Below, in pieces: positions 1 to 12,184 of a stretch of 64,000 bases of DNA. Source of the stretch: Neoceratodus forsteri (lineage: Eukaryota > Chordata > Ceratodontiformes > Ceratodontidae). Each line of letters opens with the position of its first letter. Within the stretch, counting starts at the first letter, position 1. Both the position numbers and the translations under genes were made by a program. The stretch lies in contig CM057452.1 in assembly GCA_016271365.2 (NCBI GenBank), forward strand, positions 825,498,001 to 825,562,000. The letters are read 5' to 3'. A model generated the notes under the pieces. The model searched no databases and was not told the origin of the DNA. It saw only the letters and a program-made list of their open reading frames with translations.

Positions 1-57
1 GGTGAAACCATAATGCCACATTTACCTACTGTTGTAACCTAATGCGATGTGAAGTTT

Positions 58-59
<2 letters not shown>

Positions 60-92
<33 letters not shown>
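60..92. repeat. (TA)n microsatellite
   Basis: An uninterrupted TA dinucleotide tract lies just left of the foldback element. TA tracts recur beside other elements here (28470-28483, 29573-29584, 35000-35097). Confidence 0.95.
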
Positions 93-95
<3 letters not shown>

Positions 96-99
96 TTTC

Positions 100-500
100 A
101 AAAAACTTTGTTAGTGCATCAGTTAGGGTTGAAGCAACAAAAGTAGGAAATGAGACATTGGGGTTGAGCCCCTAACCCCCCACCCTACCACCCACCCCAT
201 CCTCCACACACCAACAGGCATTGGGGTGTGCCATAGGGTTGTTAGGCCTAACTCTCATCCCATTCCATGTGTAAATAGGCTGACATGGTACAATATAGCA
301 GAATGGGGTGAGAGTTAGGCCCAATGACCCCATGGCACACCCCAATGACTGTTGGTGTGTAGAGGATGGGGGTTGGGGTGGTAGGGTGGAAGGTTAGGGG
401 CTCAACCCTAATGTCTCATTTCCCTACTTCTGTCGATTCAACCCTAACCGATGCATTAACAACATTTTTTGCAATTAATTTCCTTACTTTTTTTTTGTGT
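100..500. mobile_element. Foldback (palindromic) MITE-like element, TTAGGG-end family, copy 1
   Basis: The left arm (about 110-250) and right arm (about 315-475) are imperfect reverse complements. Each outer end carries GCATYAGTTAGGGTT or its complement, followed by a C-rich or G-rich block. The inner arms contain CTAACTCTCATCCCATT and its complement. There is no coding capacity. The same architecture recurs at 60930-61330, and as a partial copy at 31432-31680. The superfamily is not assigned. Confidence 0.75.
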
Positions 501-1193
501 GTTGAAATATTTTATTATTTTTCAGAAAAATGTCTAAACATACAGCTTATGGCCTAAATGTTCAAGGATCATGCCAAATACATGTGCATAGGTCCACTTT
601 AAAAGAGAAGTTAACATTATACAGAAATAACCATAAAGTATTATATATAGATTCAATTTGAGAGTAAGCAAGGCAGGGTTCAGAAGCTATACTACTGCTA
701 TTCAGTATCTCAAAGGGGCAATATCTTATAATTGTACTCACCAGGAGGGAGCTTCTCTCCATTAATCATTGCAGGACATAAGCACACCGGGTGGGCCTCT
801 TCCTTGATTCAGACCAATCCCTCTTCAAGGCTTCGGGAGAGGAACCAAGTTATGTGTGTGAGTATGTTCAGCAAGGTCTGGGGTATCTGGAACAGAAGCA
901 AATAGTCCCTAAGAATCTGTTGGATAGCTGGAGTGACATACATCATGCTGAAATACCTTTAGAAACATATACAGAATTGCAAAAAACACAGTTGTTATCT
1001 GTGTCTGTTGGGGATAATGTGTCCTCTGCTCTATCTAGGCATTATAAGTTGAACCCCTGACAGCTAAGGCATTATAGAGGTCTTAAAAAATCATTCTGTC
1101 CTGGTAGTGCTACAGGGTTATAGCTCCCCTACAGGAGCTATTGTCTGCATTCCGAGTAAAAGATTATATTCCTGCTGCATATAGCAGGTCAAC
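500..1193. other. Unassigned sequence left of the L1 insertion
   Basis: No recognised family. A short + strand open frame at 791-1060 (89 codons) has no motif I can name. The pre-insertion target continued from here into 7619 onward, so part of this stretch could be the displaced 3' end of the - strand Tx1/L1 LINE. I could not confirm that by homology. Confidence 0.35.
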
Positions 1194-1210
1194 AAGGAAT
1201 ACTCAGCCTA
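1194..1210 (+). repeat. Target-site duplication, left copy
   Basis: The 17 bases AAGGAATACTCAGCCTA are repeated exactly at 7602-7618, right after the A-rich tail of the + strand L1. This fixes both element boundaries. Confidence 0.85.
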
Positions 1211-1534
1211 GGATCATGTGATGTGGCCAAAGGTATAGACCGCTTTCTGATTGAGCTCCAGCTCCCCTCGCCAATTCCTCACTATCTTTCAAAAGATTAA
1301 CGCTTCTCAAGGGCAAACCTGATAGTTCCTGGGTGTCAGAAGATCTATCAATAAAATCTGACTGGATCTGGGACTGGTTTGTGCACTTTACATCCGATTA
1401 TGGAAGCGAAGCTGAAGGCTGCACTACCCAGACATACCCCGCCATCAACCCTCGAGAAAGCAGCCAAAAAAACTCGCTCACAGCTGGGAGGAGCTGCTAA
1501 AATGTCTGGGGCATCATTCGGCTAGAGAGTACTA

Positions 1535-1978
1535 ATGATAGAAACATTCCTGGTGGAATTCACTCCCTTTCAGGAAGAGCTTAAAACTATCACCGCAGAG
1601 ATGAAATCAGTGAGCAGAGCGTTGGAATCCACCACTAGACGCCTCAGAGATGTGGAGACCTGGGTGATTTCAGTGGAATGTAGAATGGAGAAACTGGATC
1701 CTGATCTTCAAGCCATGAAACTAAACATTAAAAAGTTAAAAAGTAAAGCTGAAGACCTGGAAGGAAGAAGCCGTAGGAACATAATAATTATTGGCTTACC
1801 GGAACAGGAGGAAGGCTTAGATACTATACTGTTTATTCAAAAGCTAGTAGCTAAAATAGCAGGCCCTTCCCCCTATGGGCCTAACTACATCATAGAGCAT
1901 GCACAGCTGGCATTAAGACCCACTCCACCTCCAGGTGCCCCTCCGAGTGTGTTGATATTCCACTTCCTCAACTATTAA
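1535..1978 (+). pseudogene. LINE ORF1 (L1 ORF1p-like, coiled coil)
   Basis: A 147-residue open fragment. Residues ~1-80 look like a coiled coil (heptad-like leucine, methionine and valine spacing). It is followed by LEGRSRRNIIIIGLPEQEEG, which matches the junction between coiled coil and RRM-like domain of L1/Tx1 ORF1 RNA-binding proteins. The family protein binds LINE RNA as a trimeric chaperone. Further ORF1-like coding (for example FLGKVREIKEVRWEG-type sequence after 1979) continues in other frames, so this copy is truncated by frameshift. The start is the first Met of the open frame; the true start may be upstream. Confidence 0.65.
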
Positions 1979-3579
1979 GAAAAACAACATTTTCTGGGGA
2001 AAGTGAGAGAGATAAAAGAGGTGAGATGGGAAGGCTCACAGTTAAGAGTGGCTCAGGATCTACCTCTATCCATCAGGCAGAGATGAGTAGAGTTTCATCC
2101 TATCATAACCAAACTGATGGCAGCAAGAATCAAGTTTAGAATGGGTTACCCCGCCAGATTTCAGGTTCTTAACCCATTGGCGGTCGCGGTGAGGAAAATC
2201 CTATGAATCGTCGCAGATAGTAGAAGCATCCCTGAGAAAAAAAATTATGGAACTGTTCAGTATTCGCTGAGAGTACAATATGTACCTTGGGGTTCCAGTC
2301 TTGTTAAATCTGGCAGTGTTAACATTGTGCAGATGTTTGAAACATTCTTATGGTGAGAAAAGCTCTGTTAAACTACTTGGCTGAGTATATTTGTTTACCA
2401 GACGGAAGTGCCTACTAAGAGTTTGGTCTTTTAATTTATGATTGGGCCCATTCCGAGACCTCGACCAAGTATTGGGCCTCGGAGAGCAGAACATATCAGT
2501 GTATTGGAGGGATTGACTTGGGTTGTTTAAAAAGCCACAGCTCCACATGACTCCCTTCCTTCTTTTTTTTTTTTTGCAGCTCAGCAGATGAAAGGACTAA
2601 TCTAGAGACTGTATCTGTACTCATAGACATATTTGAGCATTAGCTGGTGTTTTTGTTTTGAACCATTATCACAGAATATTCTGTATTGATCTACTTTTTG
2701 TTTACAGGAGGGAACAGTGGGGCAAGTGAACTGTGAAAAAACTCCTTTAACTGTATATTACCTTAAGAGGGGCTGAAATTAAAAGCTTTCCTTTTCTGTA
2801 TTTTTCAAATTAGTTTTTTCTCTACTAGGGAGCTGGGAGCTTTCTGGGAGGGGTGAGCCTCTGTGCTGGTGGTCCTTCCTATTTATTATAATGGGTAATA
2901 CCCTCAGAGTAATTATGTGCAGGTAAGGATCCTTCCCTTGTTTAACATATCGCGGTACTAAGACGAACTTCAGACTGGGAACACAAAGGTATAGTACCCT
3001 GGGTTTCAAAGGATTCTGAAAACAGTATGGATTATAGAAATAAAGCCCTGAAGAAGGCTGTTTTAGGTCATTGTTGGTTATGCTCCTGGGCATTTATGAT
3101 AGGTCCCTCCACATTTCATATTGGGGGATGCTGTGATATCCTGTCACCAAAGAGCAAAATTCAAAATCTTAATGGAGGGGAACCAGTGAGCATTGATAAA
3201 GATATATCTGGGCAGGAGGACAAGTTTTTCAATATAAGTTTTAATAGCCTAGACAGGGCAGGTATATTAGTGAAGGGAGTAAGAGAGTTAGATATAGGTG
3301 GCGGGAGGGAACGGGGGCGAAAAGAGAGCACATGCCAATAGGGGTGTATCACGCACTAGAGAAAGTTTATGTTGGTCAGGCGGGCAGGGACTTGTGTTTG
3401 TGGTACATGTACTATATGGGGAGAGGAGTTGGGAACAGGGGGAAGGGAGGAGAGAGAGTTAGTAGGGGAGGAATGGGAGGAAGGGATGGGTGTGTAACTA
3501 GACAATAGAGGGGGGAGAGGGAGCCTTGCTGGTAAGGATATAGACAGGGGATATCATACGCAACACAAGATGGCAGACA
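1979..3579 (+). other. Degenerate ORF1 3' part and ORF1-ORF2 spacer of the + strand L1
   Basis: No long open frame with recognisable motifs is seen. The first few hundred bases retain ORF1-like coding in broken frames. The rest (about 2560-3560) is a T-run, then purine-rich sequence leading to ORF2. I see no separate gene here. Confidence 0.5.
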
Positions 3580-6500
3580 ATGATGATGAATACTAAAGTT
3601 TTTATTTCATGGAATGTAAAAGGAGCTCAAAATAAATCTAAAAGGTATACAATTTTAAAACATCTGCAACTCCTGAGGGGGAATATTTTACTGTTGCAGG
3701 AAACACACTTATTGGAGGCAGAGGCCCACTTATTCAGAAGGCAATTTGTTGGACAAGTATTTACTGCAGGGGACAGTACAGCTAGTAGAGTGGTGGTGAT
3801 TTTGCTTTCTAGATTGATGCCCTTTCTCTGTGAGCAATGTATTAGGGACCCTGGAGGCAGATACATTTTGCTTAAAGGCCTGCTGGATCATACTGATATA
3901 ATTCTGGGCAGTATTTATGGGCCTAATATACATTCACCAGGGTTTTTTATAAAACTGACTAATATTTTGTCACCCTTTGCTCACCTTCCTGTTGTATTAG
4001 GGGGACTGGAACTTGCCGTTTTCCCCAGATTTGGGCAAGTCTGGGAGGAAACATAAAGGCCTCACACCAACACAAAGAGTGATTCAGGATCTTAATGACC
4101 AGTTGGGTCTCATCCATCAGTGAGAGAATTTACCTTCCGGTCGGAAATACACAACTCCATGTCCAGAATTGATTACTTTCTGTTGAGTCAGTCCCTCCTT
4201 CCCGGATTGGGGAAGTGTAAAATAGAACCGGGTGTGGTCTCTGCCCATTTGCTGGTTTATTGTAGTCTTGCCCCTTCCTCAAACATACTTAAGCAGACTA
4301 TCTGGAAGCTTAACAATCAGTTACTAAAGGATGAGAACGTGATTGAGGAAATCAGAGACAAAATACAGCAATATCAGGAAACCAATCTAAACTCAACAGG
4401 GAGGGCAGATTTAGAGTGGGGGGCATTAAAATGTGTCCTGAGAGGAGAATTAATTCACATTGCAGCCAAGAGGAAAAAGAATAGGGAACAAAAGGCATTG
4501 ACGTTGCTGTCCTGTATCCAGGAGCTGGAAAATAATTTGTCTCCTCAGACAACAGAGGAGGTAAAGGGTCAGCTAGAAGGATATCGACACCAATACAATA
4601 TGCTTCTTAAAGAAGAAGCTGAATATGCCATCCTCATGACAAAAGGGACTTATATAGAGCAGGGGGAAAAAACAGGGAAACTGTTAGCTTTGAGACTAAG
4701 GAAAGAGGAATCCTCTAGGATTATCCAAAGTGTTAGGATGAGAGGCGATAATTCAGTGAAAACGCATCCCCAAGATATTGTGAAGAAATTTGAGGAATAT
4801 TACGGAGAATTATATAGCCCCATGTTACAATTACCTGAAAAATCGGAGGTAGATGAATACTTAACCTCTACCCCACTTGCAGAGATCCCATTAGAGCTTA
4901 GGGATGGACTGGTGTTCCCCTTTTCAGAGACTAAGATCCTGAAAGTAATAACATCCCTGCCTTTAGACAGATCGCCTGGGACGGACGGATTCTCTTCAAA
5001 CTTTTACAAATGTTTTGCTAAGCAACTAACCCCATGGCTTAAAAGGTTATTTTTAGAAGTTATTAAAGCGGAAGCAATAGATCCCTATGTATTAGAGGCC
5101 CTTATTATCGTCATTCCCAAACCCTGGAATGCAGCGGATCAGGTAACAAGTTACAGCCCTATCTCACTTCTTAATTATGATGCCAAAATTCTTGCCAAAC
5201 TCCTAGCAAATAGAATGGCTGAGGTCATTCACTACATCATACATCAGGATCAAGTTGGGTTTATGACAGGGAGGATGTCCTCGGACCATCTTCGCAAACT
5301 GTTGCACATTTTCTATGCGTCCGGGGACTCCAAAACCCCATTGGGTTTGTTGTCCCTGGACACAGACGAAAGCTTTTGATTGAATAGATTGGCAATTTTT
5401 ATTCTGCGCCATGGATAGGGTGGGCTTTCCCTCAGAATTCTTTAAGTGGGTCTCATCATTATATAATGGCCTGAAGACAAAGCTTTATTGTAATGGGAGT
5501 TCCTCCTCCTCCTTCCTATTATATTCAGGCGCTAGATAGGAGTGCCCATTGTCACCCCTGCTCTTTAACATATATTTTGAGCCCCTTCTTATCAGACTGA
5601 GAGACAACCCCCTTGTGCAGGGAGTGGTCCTTGGTCCCCATGAATTTAAAGTATCAGCATATGCTGATGATATTCTCCTCTTGGCTCACCCTTGGTCCTC
5701 ATTCCCAGTGACTCTGGAAATAATCAAGGCCTTTAGCTCTTTTTCTAACTATAAAATTAATGTTGTGAAGACCACAGTGTTCCCACTTAACCATAAACTA
5801 CAGAAAGGAGACATATCTAACCTGAGCTGCAGTGGAGACTGAAGACTTTGAAATATTTAGGTATAATATTAACAAGAAGTCCTCAAAAAATGATTCAGTT
5901 TAATCTAGATAACCTTCTACAAACAATTAAACAAGATTTGCATAGGTGGTGGAACCTACCGATATAGCTCTGGGGATGCATCAATATTATTAAAATGAAT
6001 GTGTTGCCCAGATTGTATTATCCCCTGAAAATGCTGAATAACAGGATACCTTTGAACTGGTTCAAAAAGATACATGCTATTATCTCGGAGTTTATATGGC
6101 CGGATAAGGCTCCCAGAAGAGTGTACAATAAATTGGCAGCCCCTAAAACAAAAGGGGGATTGAGACTCCCTCATTTTGGCCAATATTACTGGGCCAGTAG
6201 CACCAGCAAATACTTGAAGTGGCTGCTAACCAAGGAGGAATTGGAATCCCAGAAATATATTCCTTCCTGGACGAGCCTGGAGTTAGAATTGATTAAAAAG
6301 GCTGGTCTTTCACCAGTGGCTATCCTTTATTCAAACTACAGATGCCTCCCCAAGAAGTTGGCAGATTCTCCAATAGCTGTATCACATAGAATTCATTTAC
6401 AGCTTTTTTCCTTCCTTAAATATGACAGAAGAAAGGAGCCTAATCAGCCCCTTATTAAAAATACAAATTTTAAAATGGGGGGAAGGTGATTACAGAGTCC

Positions 6501-7364
6501 TGGATCCCACAACTAAGGGAGGCCAGGATAGTGGACTTTTTAGATGAAGTTGGGTGTCTCTCTGTAGAGACTATTCGACTGAAATACCATCTTAACAGAG
6601 ATCAGGTGTTCAAAGTTTTCCAGATCAGACATATGCTTATGAAAATTCAAGATAAGGTGAGCAGAGTCAGTAAGGACAAGGGGACATACGAAGCTCTGGC
6701 CCTGGGGATATGGGGACCTCAAGTAGTATCCAAGCTGCATGCCTCCCTATATGAATTGGCATTTCCAGAGGTTACTGGCATCCCTACTTACTGGTCAACA
6801 CAATTTCCAGAGTTATTACAGCAATGGCCTAGAATTTGGCATGAGAATTATAAATACATCAAGCAGGACTGATTATGGTTAATGCAGTATAAACTTGTCA
6901 ACAACATGTATTGGACACCACTAAGACTGTATAAGATTGGTAGGGTTTCTCAGCCTATATGTAATAGATGCCATCAGGAAGAAGGATCCATAAAGCATAT
7001 TTTTTGTGACTGCCCTCTGGTTAAACAACTCTGGGAAATGATTAGGTCTAAGGCTGACCCATTGCTGGGCATAGCAGAGTTATTTATCCCAGAGATTTGT
7101 CTGGTGGGGGATTATAGAAGGATAAGGGTAAAACAAAGGAGGTATTATATGGCATTGATCTCCTCCTCCCTTAAACAAATTATTTTGAGGCATTGGTTAG
7201 ATGACTTACCTTTGAGTTTCTCGGAGTGGCTGAGGGAACTGTTTTCAAATCTTAAAGTGGAACAAATGGGAGCCAGCATTAGAAACATCCTCCCCATAAA
7301 TGTTAAGACATTGGAAAAGCTGCAAACTCTATACTTGTCTCAGGTTAGGGTTCTTCTATCTTGA
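3580..7364 (+). pseudogene. LINE ORF2: AP endonuclease + reverse transcriptase, broken
   Basis: Family function: nicks target DNA and primes reverse transcription of LINE RNA. The AP endonuclease starts at 3580 with FISWNVKGAQNKSKR and includes LLLQETHL. It is cut by a stop at 4057, and the later SRIDYFLL block is at about 4165-4190. RT follows in 4860-5840, with IPKP, a modified YSPISLLNYDAK block and YADD at 5660-5671. Further C-terminal parts are 5995-6872 and 6882-7364, the latter with a zinc knuckle C-RCHQEEGSIKHIFCDC. The frame is broken by stops or frameshifts near 4057, 5380, 5843, 6490 and 6873. It is classified as Tx1/L1 rather than CR1/L2 because of the IPKP/SLLN motifs and the zinc knuckle. 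Confidence 0.85.
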
Positions 7365-7601
7365 TGGCATCTAAACAGGAGATTGATTCCTTTGTAGAGC
7401 TTGTTTTATTGGAGAAAATATCTGTTGAGGTATCTCCCTAAGTGAGAGTTTGGAATTATTCAGCAAGGTGGGGAATGGGGGGAGGATGGAGGGGGGGTGG
7501 GGGCAGGATACCTTCGAGCTGACTGTACGTGTCTATATGTGTATTGTTCTACTGTGTTCCTGTCCTATATAAAAAGAAAACAATAAAGTTTAAATTAAAA
7601 A

Positions 7602-7618
7602 AAGGAATACTCAGCCTA
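7602..7618 (+). repeat. Target-site duplication, right copy
   Basis: Exact 17-bp match to 1194-1210, directly after the A-rich LINE tail. Confidence 0.85.
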
Positions 7619-7625
7619 TGCCTAC

Positions 7626-10600
7626 CTAGGGATTTACACAGCTCAGATATGGGGCCCAACATAGTCTGAATTTGGAGAGTTGATAGTTTTGGAAATGAGA
7701 AAGCCTATCCAATTTGGCAAGGACTAAGAGAGAGGCCAGAATTTCTGTCAGTGTGGGGATTATTGCAGATCTCCATTTACAAAGCAGAGCTCTCTCTTTG
7801 TTTGAAGGCTCAAAAGGGCAAGACATCTGAGTTCAAAAAATGATAACTTTGGAAGGTCTCCTCTAATTCCAAGGAAAAAGAAAAGGGGACTGAGAGGGAT
7901 CTGCTGTTGCAGAACTTTGGATTTTACATCCTGTATTTCTGCCCAGAGTTGCTGAATCCATGGACACAGCCACAAAATGTGTAGTAAATCCCCTCCTACT
8001 CCTTGACATCTCCAACAATCGTCTGAGTCCAGCAGTTTAGCCTTAGCTAGAACCACCAGAGTGTTGTACCAGGAATGAGTGATCTTATTCTGGATAAGTC
8101 TAGACCTGGCATCTCTCTGAACCAGATGTGTGTGTCTCTTCAAGCCTGCTCCCAGGCCTTAGAGGAAATGGGGTGGTGTAGCATTTTTTCTCCATTTATG
8201 TTTTGCTTCCTCAGATTGGGAAGGGAGTATATCTCTGAGGATGGCATAAATACACCCTGCAAGGCCCTTTAGGTGTAGTAACCAAAGTTGTAGGGCTGAT
8301 GATTCACTTCGTATTGGGGGGGTCCAGGTGATGGTGCAGTGCGTCCCTGAGCTGGAGGTATCTCCAGAACTCCGATTGGGGAATGTCCCATATCCACTGG
8401 AGGTAATGAAACTTGTGAAGGACCATAGAGTTCTGGTCTGTGATATCTCCAAGTCTGTAGATGCCCAAAGCCACCCAACATCTCCAACAGACCCATTGTC
8501 CTCCTATAGTGATCGAGGGATTTTGCCAGAGAGGGGATGAGAGCAGGTGGAAGAGGGTTCATCTTCATCCTTGCATGTGAGATAAACCAATTAGTTTTGA
8601 ACACCTGTACCATTAGTGAGGAAGGCCCATGGTGAGGCTTGTGGAGGAGGTCTGTCTTGGGATAATTAATAGAGTAAAGGAGTGAGGATGGGTGTACAGT
8701 CCCTGTGATATCTAGTTCGATTTGAATCCACTGCGGAGCAAGACATGAGAAAAATGACATTCATTTTACTGTTTGGGCTAGGAGAAAGTCTCATCGGTAG
8801 CCTTCAATCCGGGGAGCTTCCAACCCCCCTGTTTCCAATGGGCCCTGAGCTTGGAGCAACTGAATCTGGGCTTAGTATCTTCCCAGAGGAAGTTTCCAAA
8901 GAGCTTGTCTATGGGCTTACACCACTGTTTAGGTAAGGGGACGGGAATATGCATTAGCAAATAGAAAAGCTTGGGGGCTGAGACCATATTTACAGCAGCA
9001 ATTTTCCCTGCCAGAGTAAGCCTGAGAAGTTTCCATCTCTCAAATTCTGTCTTGATAGTGGAAAGAAGGGGTTGTATGTTTGCTTGCCAGAGGTTGTCCA
9101 GTGTTGGAGTAAGGAGAATACCCAAAAAGGTAATCCCTTTGGGAGCCCAAAGAAGATTTACTGCTTCTGCCAACTGCTGAACATAGTGGCTGTTCGGGGA
9201 AGTAGTTCAGTCTTACTTTGGTTCAGTTTGAGGCCTGAATACTTAGAGAAGGAGTTTAATAGGAGAAGCAGGGGAGATATGGAGTACTGGGCATTTGCCA
9301 AGAGGAGGAGGAAGTCATCAGCGTACATAAGAGTGGTATATGTGGAGGTCTCTACTGTTATTCCTACAATATCATGGTGACTTCTTATGGCATTGGCTAG
9401 TGGCTCAACAGCCAGGACAAATAGAAATGGAGAAAGGGGGCATCCTTGTCTTGTCCCTCTTTCCAACAAGAATGGGGGGGAGAGGATAGAGTTTGTGTTA
9501 ACTCTAGCAGACAGGGAGGTGTATATGGCTTGTATCTGGGAAAGAAGTTGTTGCCCATTCCCAAGTGGGTAAGGACTTGATACAGATAGGTCCATTCAAT
9601 AGAGTCGAATGCCTTCTCAAAGTCCACTGCAACGGCCGCGGCTGGTGTGGGAAGGGATCTGGCAAGGTGCATCAAGTTAATAAGGGTTCTCAGGTGGTCC
9701 AAACTATGGCGACCATGTATAAAGCCCACTTGAGATGGGTGTATAAGATCTGGAAGTAAGGGACTCAACCTAAATGCCAAGATTTTGGCATACTGCTTGC
9801 TGTCCATGTTAATGAGAGAGATCGGGCGATAGTTGCCTGGGTGTATAGGGTCTTTTCCCTTCTTGGGGATGACTACAATGGTAGCTTTCCTCATAGAAGG
9901 AGGAAGGGTGACAATTAGCTCTATCTCTTGAAATATTTCTGTAAGAATTGGTGTAATCGTTGGGGCTAGTGCCTGGTAGAAATTGGTTGTGTAGCCGTCA
10001 TTACCTGGTGATTTCCCCAGCTTCAGACCTCAGAAAGCTGAGCTCATCTCTTCACTGGAAATAGGGAGATCCAGTGCTATGGCTTATTGTGGGGTCATTT
10101 TAGGTAAGGAGAGAGTATCCAGAAAAGTCTGAGTCTCTCTGTTGGTCTCCTGCTGTGTGGAGGTATAAAGGGATCTATAGAAGGAAGCCATGGTCGCATT
10201 AATCTTCTCCATGGAGGTGACCAGCACCCCCCAGTTATCTTTCAGGGCAGAGATGTGTTTGCTGGCTTGCTGTTTCCATAATTGGTATGCCATGATCTTG
10301 CCACCCTTATCACCACCCTCCCAAAAAGTATGTCTAAGGTGTAGAATTGCTACTTCTGCTTTCTTATTAAGAAGTTGGTTAATTTCAAACCTTAGGCCCA
10401 GAATAGTTTGACCCATCGCAGATTTAGGGGAAGGGGGATGGCATATCCTTGAAGACCGCTTCGGCAGCTATCAGTTTTTGCTCAAGAGTAGCCAAATGTT
10501 GTTTACTCTCCCTCTCTGTTTAGCTGCTGTGTAGCCTATAATGCTGCTTCGCATTGTGACCTTAACATCTCCCATGTGTTACTCGCAGATGTGTAGGAAA

Positions 10601-11436
10601 TGGGGTTTTCAGCTAGGAAAAGGGATGCTTCATTTCGGGCCCAGAGGATAAATCTGGGTCTCTCATTAAGAGAAGGTCCAGTCACCATTGACGAGGTGGG
10701 GGAGGATACAGGGTCCCATTGGATAAGGAAGGAAACAGGGGTATGATCTGAGATGGCCCTTGGGAGGATATTTACATCCAGGACTTGTGTCATAATGGTA
10801 GATGAGCCGAGCCAGAAGTCTAGTCTGCTGTGAGAGGCATTTGGCTCCGAGTGAAAAGTATAGTCCCTCGTCCTGGGGTGAAAGACTCTCCAAATGTCTG
10901 TAAGACCTTGATCCTCAATCATGTGGTGTACTGTTTTCCCACTCCTGAGATGAGACTCTGTGTCCTTATCATTCCTATCTAGTGAAGGGACTAACGTTAA
11001 GTTAAAATCACCACCTATAAGGAGGGGACAATCACGGGGGTAAACTCCAGTATCACCTCAGTGAGATTATGAAAAAATTGGGGGCTATCTTCATTGGGGG
11101 CATATAGATTACAGAGGGTAATCAACCCTGAGGGGGGGTGTCAAAAGCTGCAATTACCCATCTGCCATCAGAGCTGGAGATAGTTAGAGTAAGAGACCAG
11201 GGCAGAGATTTATGCAGGAGAATAAGTGCCCCACATTTCCTGGAGGTAGCATTCGAATGTACTTACTGACCCACCCAGTCCTTGGACATGTACGTGTAAT
11301 CCTCGCCTGCTAATTTAGTTTCCTGAAGAAAGGCTACTTTTGTATGCAGCCATTTCAAATGGGTCAGGATATTTTTGCACTTCACAGGGGAGTTTAACCC
11401 CCTAACATTCCAGGTATGGAATGCAATGTCGGACAT
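7626..11436 (-). pseudogene. LINE ORF2: AP endonuclease + reverse transcriptase, minus strand, broken
   Basis: The start Met at 11436-11434 is followed closely by TWNVRGLNSPVK, the first conserved block of the AP endonuclease, then FLQETKL. The end of the endonuclease (DYTFHSEPNASHSRLDFWL, then SDHTPV) lies at about 10860-10740. RT spans 9894-9158 with VVIPKKGKDP, NYRPISLINMD, VDFEKAFD, a GTRQGCPLSPFLF block and YADD near 9270. The C-terminal part (8143-7626) has the zinc-knuckle block CWRCQGVGGDLLHILWLC. Stops and frameshifts occur throughout. The family enzyme carries out target-primed reverse transcription; this copy cannot. Confidence 0.85.
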
Positions 11437-12184
11437 ATTGCTCTATTGTACAGAGGTATGGATAGGGGCTCATTTAATTTCCCGGGTACAGGCAAGAAGG
11501 GGCCTTGGGATTCTGTTAAAAAATGTCAAAAGGGATTACCTGAAAGGTTGTCTGGCCCCACTCTAAAAGTGTACCTCCAAAAGAAGGGTAGAGGGGGAAC
11601 CGACTGTGTGTACGACAAGCTAATCAGAATTATAGCAGTTGGTTGTTGGAGGTTACTTCTGGTATCTTACAATAGACTAGAACCTGCACTTTTATACTAA
11701 GAGTATGAGCATAAGCTAACTGCTAATAAAAGGAAAAAATGATGTTGTTGTTTCAAACCAAACAAAAGTAAAGATTGCAAGAGGACTCTTACTGGCTGGA
11801 TCCCCAGCCAATGGTATGCCCTGATGCATCTGCGAGGCGTGGAAAGAGAGTGTCGGATATGATGGGAATTAGCTCCCCCATGTTCCAGAACCCTGAGAGG
11901 ACAGAACGTCAAACAGTCAAAAGTAACACATGAATTTGCTGTTGTACCACTATCCAGAGCCCATTGTATAGAAGGCATCTAGTAGACCACCGAACTCGGG
12001 ATAGAAGGGTCTGTAGAAAGTGGTGGGATATGAACTAGACGGGGGAAGTGTACATAGACTCTAAAAAGAAGAGAGAAGGGAGCAGCTTAATGGCTGGAAA
12101 GTTATCCAAGAGTAGCTGGGCATTAATTTTAGCTCCATACTCCAAGTGTGATTACCGGGGTGGGGACAGGGAGGTCTACCTGAC

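Larger units (their letters stand above)
1211..7601 (+). mobile_element. Tx1/L1-clade LINE, near full length
   Basis: The element runs from a 5' UTR through ORF1 (1535 onward) and ORF2 (3580-7364) to a 3' UTR ending in an AATAAA-containing A-rich tail at about 7580-7601. It is flanked by a perfect 17-bp target-site duplication. The Tx1/L1 assignment rests on a coiled-coil ORF1 with an RSRRN motif and an ORF2 with N-terminal AP endonuclease, RT with YADD and a C-terminal zinc knuckle. Stops and frameshifts make it inactive, but the intact duplication suggests a fairly recent insertion. Confidence 0.85.
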